The position numbers and the translations under genes are program-made. Shown here in pieces: positions 34,584 to 46,467 of a DNA stretch of 64,000 nucleotides (position 1 is the stretch's first letter; every line of letters begins with the position of its first letter). The notes beneath the pieces were generated by a model. It worked only from the letters and a program-made list of their open reading frames with translations. It was not told where the DNA came from and ran no database searches. Source of the DNA: Neocallimastix lanati (nom. inval.) (taxonomy: Eukaryota > Neocallimastigomycota > Neocallimastigomycetes > Neocallimastigales > Neocallimastigaceae); contig JACVTC010000060.1 in the NCBI GenBank assembly GCA_016946835.1, forward strand, positions 336,001 through 400,000, written 5' to 3'.

Positions 34584-34657
34584 GCTCGCGTAGCCTAATC
34601 GGATAGGGCGTCAGACTTCTAATCTGAAGATTGCGGGTTTAAGTCCCGCCGTGAGTG
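34584..34657 (+). tRNA. tRNA-Arg (TCT), box B mutant, probable pseudogene
   Basis: As the other copies except T loop TTTAAGT (C56 to T). The T stem is intact. Together with the altered TATA motif this unit looks transcriptionally weak or dead. Confidence 0.85.
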
Positions 34658-35135
34658 TTTTATTTTTTTTAAGAAATTTAAATTATTATAACTTTTTTTT
34701 ATTTCACATTATTACTTAAAAAAAAAAAAAAAATTATTAAGCTCCAATTTGGACAATTAACATGTAAAATTTATATATATAATATATATATTATTATAAT
34801 ATATATATAATTAATAAAAAAAATAAATAAATAAAGTTAAAAGGAGGTGAGGTCCGTTTGCCTGTATAAGGATTTTTTATTTTCCCGAATTTATTTATAC
34901 ACGCTTTATTTTTAATAATAGCATTTTATTTCATGTTACTACTTAAAAAGTATTAGAATGATTCAATTTAGACTATTAATATTTTTTTTTTATATAAAAA
35001 ATAATATGCATATAATTAAAAAAAAATTTTTTTCTTGAATATATTTATTCTTTTATATCATTATTTAAAAAAAATATTATGGTTTAATTTGTAAAAATAA
35101 TATATATATATATATTTTTTTATTATTAATTTTGT

Positions 35136-35178
<43 letters not shown>

Positions 35179-35239
35179 TTTTTATATTAAAAGAAAATGT
35201 ATATATAAATTATATATATATATATAATGAATAAATAAA
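34658..35239. repeat. array spacer 10
   Basis: Spacer copy with GGAGGTGAGGTCCGTTTGCC (34840-34861) and a short version of the second half. Stops at the mini LTR element. Confidence 0.8.
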
Positions 35240-35881
35240 TGTTAAAGTTTTTAGAAAATTTGATCTTAACGATTAGGTCAAGATGCCAAATTATAGTAAT
35301 TAATTAATAATTTAATTTTACTCTAATTTAAAACTTAAAACATATTGTTATTAGTGAATTTTATAATTAAGTTTTTTATTTAAAATATAAATTTTATTTA
35401 ATTTTAATAATATATTATTACATTATTATTTTATATAATTGTTACTATAATTTAAATTACAATAATCCTACAAAGGATTAATCAAAAGATTTAAACATGT
35501 ATTTATATAAAATAATTAATTATTAAAATATTAATTATTAATATGAATATGTAATAATATTAATATAAGTTTGATATTGATAATGTAAAATAAGATAATA
35601 ATATAAATATTTAATATAAATAAAATATAAGAATCTAATATAGCTAAATATTATATTTTATAATTAAAATATAATATGTAGAAATTAATTTAATGACAAT
35701 CACGTGTTTACATTATTTAATATATATTAATTTCAATATGTTAATAATATTTAGTAATTAGTTGGCCTAGACTATTTCCAATATATTTTAATAATAATTA
35801 TTATATTATTAATTATTAATATTGAAATTCAAATAACTGAATTATTGAAATTGAAATTGAAATTCAGTTATTATCTTAACA
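35240..35881 (+). repeat. mini element 5' LTR
   Basis: 642 bp; contains AACGATTAGGTCAAGATG near the start and GAATTATTGAAATTGAAA repeats near the end. Confidence 0.8.
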
Positions 35882-35915
35882 ATAACTTTACCCAAGAAAA
35901 GAGAATCACCTTGAT

Positions 35916-36122
35916 ATGTCCCTTTATAATAACGTGTGGGCAAACTCCTATCCTGACTCTGCTCCTATGTCGGAAGTAAATAAGCTAAGAACAGACGCTC
36001 AGATTACTGTCTCTGAACTGGCAAAAGATGCAGAAGTTACATTCTTATCAAGAGAAGATTTTAATAAATATAATGAAGATCTTCAAAAGAAACTTTTTAC
36101 TTTAAATAGGGATAACAAGTAA
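35916..36122 (+). CDS. small ORF inside the mini LTR element
   Basis: 68 residues, starting MSLYNNVWANSYPDSAPMSE and continuing as a charged, helix-prone stretch (SELAKDAEVTFLSREDFNKY) to a basic end. G+C is clearly higher than in the LTRs around it, as in a real coding region. It begins 34 bp after the LTR, where a gag start would be. No family is recognised; the N-terminus of a capsid protein is the most likely origin. Whether it is translated or kept for RNA reasons is unknown. Confidence 0.55.
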   Translation: MSLYNNVWANSYPDSAPMSEVNKLRTDAQITVSELAKDAEVTFLSREDFNKYNEDLQKKLFTLNRDNK

Positions 36123-36192
36123 TGATATATTAGGATCGGATCTAATTGTTGTGGACATCTTGAGGTAATCGATAGATTGTTGGTAGGATTAT

Positions 36193-36852
36193 TGTTAAAG
36201 TTTTGTGATAATTTGGTCTTAACGATTAGGTCAAGATGCCAAATTATAGTAATTAATTAATAATTTAAATTTACTCTTATTAAAACATATTGTTATTAGT
36301 AAACTTACAAATAAGTTTTTTATTTAAAATATAAATTTTATTTAATCTTAATAATATTTTATTACATTGTTATTTTATATAATTATGACTATAATTTAGA
36401 TTACAATAATCCTACAAAGGATTAATCAAAAGATTTAAACATGTATTTATATAAAATAATTAATTATTAAAATATTAATTATTAATATGAATATGTAATA
36501 ATATTAATATAAGTTTGATATTGATAATATAAAGTAAGATAATAATATAAATATTTAATATAAATAAAATATAAGAATATAATATTAGCTAAATATTATA
36601 TTTTATAATTAAAATATAATATGTAGAAATTAATTTAATGACAATCCCATGTTTACATTATTTAATATATATTAATTTCAATATGTTAATATGTTAATAA
36701 TATTTAGTAATTAGTTGGCCTAGACTAATTCCTAAATATTTTAATAAAGTTAATTTAATAATAATTATTATATATTATTCATTAATATTGAAATTCAAAT
36801 AACTGAATTATTGAAATTGAAATTGAATTGAAATTCAGTTATTATCTTAACA
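36193..36852 (+). repeat. mini element 3' LTR
   Basis: 660 bp copy of the LTR at 35240; followed by AATAAATAAATACAG and the tRNA-Arg upstream module. Confidence 0.8.
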
Positions 36853-36868
36853 AATAAATAAATACAGT

Positions 36869-36901
36869 TAAAGTTCGCAATAATGGCAGCAGTTATAAAA
36901 A
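36869..36901 (+). promoter_or_regulatory. orphan tRNA-Arg upstream module
   Basis: Module with GGCAGCAG instead of GGCAGCTG and an intact TATAAAA, then ATTTCAA and family F. The next tRNA downstream is a tRNA-Ser at 39340, not a tRNA-Arg. Confidence 0.65.
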
Positions 36902-36907
36902 TTTCAA

Positions 36908-37747
36908 TGTTATGGTTCGGGTTTTATTAGAATTTTTATTTAATTATTTATTTTTAATATTTTTCTGTCTACATTTTAATTATTGAAAAACTTCACTTAT
37001 TTATACTTTTTGAAAAAAAATAAATATGTAAAGCCTTTCTACATTTTATTATCATATTTAAAAAAAAATATTTACTATTACTAATTACTTAAAATTTTAT
37101 ATTAATTTAAATTAACTAATTCATAAGTATTTTTATTTTAATAAATTTTGTTTACATAATTTTATATTATTTTTCATATACTAAAACTAAATTATTTAAT
37201 ATATACGAAAAGTAACAAACAAAATTTAAAAAGATTTTACAGAAAAATAAAGTTATTTTAATCAAGAATGTTAATATAATATTCTTATATTTTATATAAA
37301 ATAAATTTAAAAACTATAATATATTTAATATTTATTATTAATTAATTAAGATTTGATTTTATTTGTGGGGAATAAAAATATAAAATAATCAATTTAAAAA
37401 TAAAATAAAATACTAAAAAGAATACAAGTTTAATATTGATACAATATAATAATAATATAATAATATATTTGAAAATAAAAATAAAATATTAATATTGATA
37501 ATAAACACTTTAATAAAATAATAAAATTTAAGGTTAAATTATAGATATTGATATTAATAATAAAAATATAAAATTATTGATAATATTTTAGAAACTTTTA
37601 ATAAAAATATAAAAAAAAAATATATATTTAGAAAATATTTTAGTATAGAAAATATAGTAAAGTAATATTAAGTAAAGAATAATATAATGGATTCTAAAGT
37701 AAGTTGAAATTCTAATTAATAATCCATTATATGTTCGTTCTTTAGCA
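36908..37747 (+). mobile_element. family F solo LTR
   Basis: 840 bp, TGTTATGGTTCGGG…CTTTAGCA, flanked by perfect TCAA duplications (36904-36907, 37748-37751). A second copy starts at 63639 behind another tRNA-Arg module. Non-coding. Confidence 0.82.
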
Positions 37748-37751
37748 TCAA

Positions 37752-38750
37752 TGTAAGAATCTATAATTATTTTTAACAAAATAATTATATTTTCTTAGTT
37801 AGGTTATAATTAATATAACTTTTATTTAACTCATATTTCATTTATACAATTAATTATAATTAATAATTTATTTAATTATATATTAAAATTTTATTTAGTT
37901 TAATATTAAAAATTTATTTAATCAAATAATTTTTACACATTTAAAATAATATTAAATTTATTTAATTATTCACTTAATTATTAAATTTATTAGTTTTAGT
38001 TTTCTCTCACTTATTAAATCATAAACTAAAACACTATTCTGTATTTTATCATGTATTCTGTATTCTATCATGTATTCTGTATTGTATTAATCATGTATTT
38101 TATTATTAATGTATTGTTTTATATTTTTTATGTAAAGTTCTATAAAATAGAACTAAATAGATTAAATTTTAAATTTTATGATCGAAATAATTTTCATTAT
38201 TTTATTCTTTTATTTTCGATCATTATATTAGATTAAGTAATCGGTTAATTAAGGTTTTTCCAATTACTTCTTAAAAGTAATCGGTTTTACTTAATTAACG
38301 CGATGATCGATATGGATAGAATATCGATCAAAAAACTTATCTAGGTTTTTCTTCTAGTCTTTTCCTAGATAAGAGATTTGTTAAGATTAGAACCCCTTTT
38401 GATTTTAACCTTATTTTGATAAAAAAGTATAAATAAGGCTCTTGAGTTCTCTTTGAGAAATCAAGAGTTATTATTATAACAATTATAATATAATAATAAT
38501 AACAATAAGTTTTAACATTTAAAATTTTTAATAAATAATAAAACAATTTATTTTAATAAAACAAATTTTATAATTAAAACTTTTCCTTATCAATTTTAGT
38601 GTTTCGTCTATTATAATTCGTTATAATAAACTCGATAATTAGAAAGAACCATAGGTAAGTATGATTCTTTTCTAAACCTTTAATATTAGCAGTTAGAGCT
38701 AATATTAATGATTAATAATTTAATTATAATTTTTTAATTAAATTATTACA
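37752..38750 (+). mobile_element. family A solo element (A3)
   Basis: 999 bp, TGTAAGAATC…AAATTATTACA, starting directly after the TCAA of family F. It carries the GATCGATAT hairpin, CTTATCTAGG/CCTAGATAAG (38336-38345 with 38364-38373) and the CTCTTGA…TCAAGAG hairpin near 38441. The short ORFs in it are chance frames. Confidence 0.72.
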
Positions 38751-38813
38751 AATATTTGATATTTTATGGTTTATATCTTAATTCTGAATAGGCTCAGAAA
38801 GTGACATAACCAA
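38751..38813. other. short unassigned segment between two elements
   Basis: 63 bp (…GGCTCAGAAAGTGACATAACC…) that belongs to neither A3 nor E; possibly a remnant of a further deleted element. Confidence 0.4.
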
Positions 38814-39325
38814 TATCAATAATTAAATTTAGAAAAAGTTGTTTTTGTGATTAAGATTTTAAAAATATGTTTTATTAATATATATTTTATTTATTTTATA
38901 AATTATTTTATATACATCTTTTAATTTTATTATTTAAATTATTATTTTAATTATTTAATATTATTATTAATATTTAGTTTTTGATTAAAATGAGTAAAAA
39001 CTATATAAAAACCTGATTATTAAAATAAATAAAATTAAGAACTATTTATATTAATTTAGTAAATTATACATTTTAAAATTTGTTTACATGTTATAAGTAT
39101 TTACAATTAATAATATTTTAAAAATTATTATTTCTGTTTATTGTTTATTTTATTTTTTTTATTATTAAAATATTATTTAATATATTTTTATTTTTATTAA
39201 TTTATTAATTGTTTATTATTAAACTTTATAAAATTTGTACCGTGATATTAATTATATATATATATATATATATTTTTTTTTTAATATAATATGAAATTTA
39301 TATTTATAAATTTCATTATTTATCA
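38814..39325 (+). mobile_element. family E element, second copy
   Basis: 512 bp, nearly identical to 11596-12105. Ends TTTATCA 14 bp before tRNA-Ser. Confidence 0.62.
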
Positions 39326-39339
39326 TATTTAGTGAGGTT

Positions 39340-39421
39340 GTCACTTTGGCGGAGTGGTTAACGCGGTGGCCTGCTAAGCCATTTCCCTTTGGGAGCGCAG
39401 GTTCGAGTCCTGCAGGTGACG
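39340..39421 (+). tRNA. tRNA-Ser (anticodon GCT)
   Basis: 82 bases: acceptor GTCACTT/AGGTGAC, anticodon loop CTGCTAA on stem TGGC/GCCA, long variable arm (CCCTTTGGG hairpin) typical of serine tRNAs, T arm CAGG-TTCGAGT-CCTG, discriminator G. Reads AGC/AGT. No intron. The first terminator-like T-run (TTTTT) is about 15 bases downstream. Confidence 0.96.
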
Positions 39422-39901
39422 AAAAGTTGGCTTTTTACTTTCTAATTAACGAAAGTTTAATCATTTAAATATATTAATTTGTATATTTTTTCGTTATTTT
39501 TATCTTTTTTTTAATTAGTATTTCATTTTTTAATTCATTACTATTTTTATTATATCATAGTCTTTATTTTTCATACCATCATTAAATTAAGTTATATTTA
39601 TTAAATTATTTAATTATTCATTATTCATTATTTATTATTTATTATTTATTATTTATTATTTATTATTTATTATTTATTATTTATTATTTATTATTTATTA
39701 TTTATTATTTATTATTTATTATTTATTATTTATTATTTATTATTTATTATTTATTATTTATTATTTATTATTTATTATTTATTATTTATTATTTATTATT
39801 TATTATTTATTATTTATTATTTATTATTTATTATTTATTATTTATATAATTTTTTTTTGAATAAAATAATATTAATTATTCAGATATTTTTAATTTTTGT
39901 T
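39422..39901. repeat. tRNA-Ser 3' flank with a heptamer repeat
   Basis: The first 180 bases (GAAAAGTTGGCTTTTTACTT…) are shared with the flank of the second tRNA-Ser at 49972. From about 39611 to 39843 there is a perfect (ATTATTT)n array of some 33 units. Then comes GAATAAAATAATATTAATTATTCAGA, also shared. Confidence 0.85.
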
Positions 39902-40395
39902 TGATACGATATTTTATTTATATATCTAAATTAATATTTATTTATGGGCAATGACAAGAAGGAACTATGACAAAATAATATATTCTAATATTAAATAGAA
40001 ATAACACATACAATAACACAAAATAAAGTATTAAATATATCTTTTTAATGTTCTCTTTATTTTTTATTAATAATTATTAATTATTACATTAATTATTATT
40101 ATTACTCTATTATATAAATATTATAATTTAATATCTCAAATATATATATTCATCTAATTTATAAATCAATAAATATAATAAAACATTAATATCTGAACTA
40201 AAATATAAAAAATAGTTATTTATTTGAATTAATTTATCATAAGTATAAACTTATAAATAAAAGAATTCTCCGTTTAAAATTATTATTATAAAATTATATA
40301 TATTATTATAAAATTATTACTGACCAATAATATTTAAGTATTTCTTTAACCTAAAGAATCTACCTAAATACCATATTTATAGTGGTCATGTATCA
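39902..40395 (+). mobile_element. family B solo LTR (B1)
   Basis: 494 bp, TGATACGATATTTT…CATGTATCA. Left flank TGTT (39898-39901), right TGTT (40396-40399, its last T being the first base of A4). Outermost and presumably oldest member of the pile before tRNA-Ser 2. Confidence 0.78.
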
Positions 40396-40398
40396 TGT

Positions 40399-41226
40399 TG
40401 TGTGAAATTAGATTTATTGTTATAAGTCTATATTTCTTAATTCTTAATAATTATAAAATAATTATTAAGTTTACTTAATTTTATAATTAATTAATTATTA
40501 ATAATGTAACAAATTTTATTAAATTATATATTAAATTTTATTAAATACATTTTGTATTTAATTTGTATGTATTTCTATTTTCATTTCTGTATTTATTTTT
40601 GTATTTTTCTTAATTTTATTCATAAGTTAATTTATTAAATTGTTAAAGTATGAATTAATTTAACCATTTAATTTACGTAATTTAGAACATCAGTTATTAA
40701 GGTTTTTCCATAAAAATGGTTTTACTTAATAATACGATAACTAATAAGTATAGATTATTGGTTGAAATCTTTCTAGGTTTTTCTACTAATCTTTTCCTGG
40801 AAAGTATTTTGTTAAGATTAGAAAATTCTTTATTTCTTTATTTTAAAATATAAAAAGGACTCTTGAGTTTCCTTTCGAAAATCAAGAGTTATAATTATAA
40901 TAAATTATAATAATAATAAAAAATATTCATAATTTTTTTTTAATAAAATATTTAAATTTCAAATAAATAATTTATAATAATTTCTAAATAAGATTTATAA
41001 TAAAAATCTAAAATATTTAATAATAAAACATATTAATAAGTTATTATAAAACATATTTTTATTATTCCCCTCACACTTAGTGTTCTAAGTTTATTATAGT
41101 TTCTTATAATAAACTCTCTCTTATAAGATAAGTATTTAAACTTTTATTTTATTTTGTTCTAATTAATATTAATAGTTAATTAATATTAATAGATAATAAT
41201 TTCTATATTTTGTAGAAATTATTACA
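40399..41226 (+). mobile_element. family A solo element (A4)
   Basis: 828 bp, TGTGTGAAATTAG (two changes from TGTAAG)…GAAATTATTACA. Hairpins CTTTCTAGG/CCTGGAAAG (40769-40804) and CTCTTGAG…TCAAGAG near 40860. Flanks CATGT and AATGC are imperfect. Confidence 0.7.
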
Positions 41227-42091
41227 AATGCTTGATATGGGCTGGGGTTGAAACACTAATATATTAAAAACAAAAATAAATAAATATTAACACACAAAAA
41301 TGAATTTGGAAACAAAAAAAAAAAGTTAATTTATAAAATATTCTTTTATATAAAATTAAAATTAAAATTATTTGTTCCAAGTATTAAAAAGAAAGAAATT
41401 TATTCTTCTTTTTATACTTTTATTTTAATATATTTTATTAATCATTAATATATTCTTTATAAATAAAAAAAAACTAATATTTTATTTTAATTTTTAATTA
41501 TTATTTTAAATTATTTTAATAAAAAATAATATTTATTAAATTAAAATATAAAAATTAATTTAGAGATTGTATCACGAAGGACATACCGGGCGGTAACTTC
41601 TTCTTGATATTGTTTTCAGAGAGAGAATTATACAGAATTGATATTTTCTGTATTTTAGATCATTTTTATTATTGAAATTCTTCTGTATTTTAGTTCATTT
41701 TTATTTTAATAAAGATTTAATTTATTTTTAATTTTTGATTTATTTTTAGTTTATTTCAAAGGTTTAGAAAATATTATACAGAAACTTATAATTCTGTATT
41801 TTATATCAAATATTTATTGAAATAGGTTTTTATTATTCTTAATATAAAAATAAGAATTAATAATGATTTAAATATTATATAATTTTTAATAAGAATATTT
41901 AATAATAATTTTTATTATATTTAATATTAACAAAAGATTTTTATTAGAATATTTAATAATAATTTTTATTATATTTGATATTAATAAAAGATTTTAATAA
42001 GAATACTTAATAATAATTTTTATTATATTTGATATTAATAAAAGATTTTAATAATAAGATTTAATAATAGTTTTTATTTTATTATTATTAA

Positions 42092-43147
42092 TGTTAAGAT
42101 AATAACTAAATTTCAATTCAATTTCAATTTCAATAATTCAGTTATTTAAATATCAATATTAATGAATAATAATATATAATAATTATTATTAAATTAACTT
42201 TATTAAAATATTTAGGAATTAGTCTAGGCCAACTAATTGACTAAATAATATTAACATATTGAAATTAATATATTAAATAATGTAAACATGTAATTGTAAT
42301 ATTGATATGCGGGACTTTTATGTGCAATAATTTATAAGCAATGGGTTTTAAATTAATAAAATTATAATATTCGTATAATTAAAATAATAATTCTAATTCA
42401 TAAAAATTTACAAGAGAGTCCTCTATTTCTAATGTAAATAATTTAATCTATTTATAAGAAAAAGTATTATATTAAATATATATTCTAATATATAGAACTA
42501 TATTAATTTTATATGAATTAAAGTATTATAATTATTATAATTATAATAATACATATTGAAATAAAATAAAATAAAATAATTATTATCAAAAAGATATAAA
42601 TTTAATATTTAATATTTATTATTAAATATACAAATATGTTAATACACATATTTGTTTTATTTGTTTTATATCATTATTAAATTAATTTTTATATTAATTT
42701 ATTATCAAAATTTCTACATATTATATTTTAATTATTAAATATAGTATTTAGCTATATTAGATTCTTATATTTTATTTATATTAAATATTTATATTATTTT
42801 CTTATTTTATATTATCAATATAAAACTTATATTAATACTTTTACGTACTCATATTAATAATTAATATTTTAATAATTAATTATTTTATATAAATACATGT
42901 TTAAATCTTTTGATTAATCCTTTGTAGGATTATTGTAATTTAAATTATAGTAATAATTATATAAAATAATAATGTAATAAAATATTATTAAGATTAAATA
43001 AAATTTATATTTTAAATAAAAACTTATTTATAAGATTTACTAATAACAATATGTTTTAAATAAGAGTAAATTTAAATTATTAGTTAATTACTATAATTTG
43101 GCATCTTGACCTAATCTTTAAGACCAAATTATCTCAAAACTTTGACA
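42092..43147 (-). mobile_element. family C LTR (C4) nested in R2
   Basis: TGTTAAGATAATAAC…AACTTTGACA, flanked by perfect ATTAA (42087-42091, 43148-43152). Reverse-oriented relative to the mini element's LTRs, which it resembles most. Net 685 bp without family H. This is one of two complete family C copies not at a tRNA AATAA site. Confidence 0.78.
42303..42673 (+). mobile_element. family H solo LTR nested in C4
   Basis: 371 bp, TGATATGCGGGAC…TTTATATCA, third level of nesting. Flanks ATAT/TTAT match at three of four bases. Homologous to the fragment at the left window edge. Confidence 0.65.
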
Positions 43148-43200
43148 ATTAATGTATTTAATAGGAAATACAAGGTATTTAGTGACACCCCGTATCATGC

Positions 43201-44011
43201 TGTAATAATTTCTACAAAAATATAGAAATTATTATATATTAATATTAACTATTAATATTAATTAAAATAAAAAAAAAATAAAAGTTTAATACTTATTTTT
43301 ATAAAAGAGAGTTTATTATAAGAAACTATAATAAACATTGAACATTAAGTATGAGGAATAATAAAAATATGTTTTATAATAATTATTAATATGTTTTATT
43401 ATTAAATATTTCAAATTTATATCATAAATCTTATTTAGAAATTATTATAAATTATTTATTTGAAATTTAAATATTTTATTAAAAAAAATTATGAATATTT
43501 TTTATTATTATTACAATTTCTTATAATAATAACTCTTGATTTTCGAAAGGAAACTCAAGAGTCTTTTTTATATTTTAAAATAAAGAAATAAAGAATTTTC
43601 TAATCTTAACAAAATACTTTCCAGGAAAAGACTAAAATAAAAACCTAGAAAGATTTCAACCAATAATCTATACTTATTGGTTATCGTATTATTAAGTAAA
43701 ACCATTTTTATGGAAAAACCTTAATAACCGATGTCCTAAATTACGTAAGTTAAACTGTTAAATTAATTCACACTTTAACAATTTAACCGAATTAACATAT
43801 GAATAAAATTAAGAAAAATACAAAAATAAATACAGAAATGAATATAAAAATACATACAAAATAAATACAAAATGTATTTAATAAAATTTAATATATAATT
43901 TAATAAAATTTATTAATAATAATTAATTAATTATAAAATTAAGCAAACTTAATAATTATTTTATAATTATTAAGAAATATAGACTTATAACAATAAGTCT
44001 AATTTCTTACA
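43201..44011 (-). mobile_element. family A solo element (A5)
   Basis: 811 bp, TGTAATAATTTC…AATTTCTTACA, three bases after R2. Contains CTCTTGATTTTCG…AACTCAAGAG near 43533 and the CTTTCCAGG…CCTAGAAAG hairpin. Closest to A4 but inverted. Flanks CATGC/TATGA. Confidence 0.7.
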
Positions 44012-44017
44012 TATGAT

Positions 44018-44644
44018 TGATAAATAATAATAAATTAAACTATAAATATTAATAATAATAAATTATTATAAACTAATTAAATTAATTAAATTACTTAAAT
44101 TACTTAAATTACTTAAATTACTTAAATTAATTAGAATAATATAATTAAATAAATTAAACTAAAAATCAATATTAAATATTTTTAGTAAATTATTATAATT
44201 ATAAATAGTTAATTTCCTAAATTAGTTTTATTTTTATTTTAATTATATTAATAACTTTTATATTATTTATTATAAAAGAAATATATTTAATATTTCTTTA
44301 AGTTATTATTATATATTCAATAATTGTTTTAATTATTATTTTTTTTATAATTAATTAAATTATTTTTATATATATGAACTCAATATTTTTAATTAAAATA
44401 TAAGAATTATGCTTAAATATATTAAATAGTTTGTTTTTTGCAAACAAATATTACTTTATTTTAATTATTAAATATAAAAGAGAGAAAAATGTACTAAATA
44501 AAAATGTAAAGATTATTAAAAATTTATTCTTAATAAAAATATTAAAAATAAAATATTTTTATAAATAAATAATAATAATAAGTTCAAATAATATTAATAT
44601 TAAGAAATATTATTATTCATGCGATAACTACTAAATAATTATCA
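44018..44644 (+). mobile_element. family I solo LTR
   Basis: 627 bp, TGATAAATAATAAT…AATTATCA, flanked by perfect TGAT (44014-44017, 44645-44648). Its start resembles the element 2 LTR. Contains an (AAATTACTT)n mini-repeat near 44087-44130. Confidence 0.7.
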
Positions 44645-44648
44645 TGAT

Positions 44649-45119
44649 TGATACGATATTTTTATAATCGTATACTTTTATGGGACTTGCAATATTTTAT
44701 TTGAGGAAAATTAATATATTCTAATAAAACAATTAATAATTTTAACACAATAATTACATTAAATAAAACTTAAATATTTTATTATTATATATTTAATACT
44801 TTATTTATAATTATTTAAATTTTACATTAATTACATTTTTAATATTACTTTTATTATTTTATTTTACTAATTATTACTAACTAAAAATCTCAATTAAGGC
44901 CTCTCTCTAAGACCTTTGAATTATATTTATTTTCTCTATCTCTAAAATTTTTTTTTTTTTTTTTAATAATTCTTATTTTTAATTTATTTATTTTTAATTT
45001 TTTTTTATTGTTTATTATTATTTTAAACTATATAATTTTTATTTTAACTCTAATTAAATTTTATTTTATTATTTTTCTAAATTTATTAATTTTTATATTT
45101 ATTTATTCATCCCGTATCA
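44649..45119 (+). mobile_element. family B solo LTR (B2)
   Basis: 471 bp, TGATACGATATTTTT…CATCCCGTATCA, left flank TGAT, right TGA plus the T of A6. Confidence 0.75.
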
Positions 45120-45122
45120 TGA

Positions 45123-45990
45123 TGTAATAATCATACTAAGTACTTTCACTTAATATGATTATTAACTTCAACTTAACGATTAATTCATTAAGTTGAGAAA
45201 ATAAAAAAAAGTTTTACCTAAATATTAGTGGAGTTTATTATAAAATTAAATATAATAATAACACGAAAAATAAGAAGGGAAAGATTTGTATAAATTTAAT
45301 TTTTAAAGTATGTTTTTTGAATAAAATATTTTATTAATTTATTAAAGTTTAAAATATAAAATCGTTACTATTATAACTATATTTTTATAATAATAACTCT
45401 TGATTTCTTAAAGAGAACTCAAGAGCCTTATTTATATTTTTTTTGTTAAAATAAGGTTAAATAAAAAAGGTTTTCCTAATCTTAACAAATTTCTTATCTA
45501 GAAAAAGATTAGACAGAAAAACCTAGATAAGATTTTTGATCGATATTCTATCCATATCGATCAATACATTAATTAAGTAAAACCGATTACTTCCACGAAG
45601 TAATTAATAATTGGAAAAAACCCTAATTAACCGATTCCTAATCTAATCTAATGATCGAAAATAAAAGAATAAAATAGTTAAAAAATATTTCGATCTTAAA
45701 ATAATAAATTTACAAAAAAGGAAAATAAAATATTAAATAAAATACAGAATACATTATTAAATATATAATAGAATACATATTATGTTTGTTTACAATTTAA
45801 TTTAAATAAACAAAAACTAATAAATTTAATAATTAAATATATAGTAAATTATAATTATTTATAAATGAATAATTAATAATTAATTAAATAAAATTTTGTT
45901 ATAATTTAAATAAATTTATAATTATTATCAATAATTATAAAGACTAAGAAATAATAATTATTTATTAGTAAATAATTATTATTTCTTACA
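45123..45990 (-). mobile_element. family A solo element (A6)
   Basis: 868 bp, TGTAATAATCATAC…TATTTCTTACA; inverted close relative of A2. Carries all family hairpins (for example TTATCTAG…CTAGATAA near 45494-45532). Flanks CATGA/CATTA. Confidence 0.72.
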
Positions 45991-45995
45991 CATTA

Positions 45996-46467
45996 TGTAA
46001 GAAACTTAGATAAATTTATTATAAAATTTATCTATCTTTCTTATTTAATACATTAATTTAATACATTAAATTATTGTATTTATTTTAACCAATAATATTT
46101 AATTATTAATTTATATATATTTGATTCTCTTGATTTCTCGAAGAGAACTCAAGAGTTATTTTAGAAATTTTATAATAAATAATAATTCAAATAAAATAAT
46201 TAATTAATAAACAAAAACCCTTTTTAATAAAACATATTTTATAAATATTTGTGTCTTTTATTTCTTTTGTGTTATTGTTTATTATAAACTTTCTATAATA
46301 AACTCTATCTTATATTTAAGTTAAGTATAATAATTTATTTATATTATTTTATATTTATTTAATTATATTTATTTTTATTTTCTCAAATTAATGTTAATTA
46401 GTAATAATTAATGTTAATTTGTAGTTAAGAAATTATTTATAATTAATTTTATAAGTAATTTCTTACA
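45996..46467 (+). mobile_element. family A solo element (A7), short
   Basis: 472 bp, TGTAAGAAACTTAG…AATTTCTTACA. Keeps the CTCTTGATT…AACTCAAGAG hairpin (near 46127) but lacks the TCTAG one, so it is internally deleted. Flanks CATTA/CATAA. Confidence 0.65.

Larger units (their letters stand above)
35240..36852 (+). mobile_element. mini LTR element of family C (TRIM-like)
   Basis: 1613 bp: LTR 35240-35881, internal part of 311 bp, LTR 36193-36852. Both LTRs run TGTTAAAG…TCTTAACA and differ at several per cent of positions. It is inserted at the same AATAA point before a tRNA-Arg module as C1 and C2 (right flank AATAA, left flank ATAAA/AATAAA). Neither a TGG primer site nor a clear polypurine tract is seen at the internal edges. 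It must depend on enzymes of another element. Confidence 0.8.
41233..43197 (+). mobile_element. family R solo LTR (R2), interrupted
   Basis: TGATATGGGCTGGGG…CACCCCGTATCA with left flank TGCT (41229-41232) and right flank TGC before the next element. Family C4 (42092-43147) is inserted near its 3' end and itself holds family H. Net length without them is about 0.9 kb, with only three or four minisatellite units. Confidence 0.75.

Noticed and set aside
37588-37779. 63-residue minus-strand frame
   Set aside because: Crosses the F/A3 boundary and is not conserved in other copies.
38051-38546. Two short frames (61 and 69 residues) in and near A3
   Set aside because: They lie across the hairpins of family A, which has no coding part in other copies.
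41233-43197. R2 with its insertions as an autonomous element
   Set aside because: The insert is a family C LTR carrying a family H LTR; no coding part.
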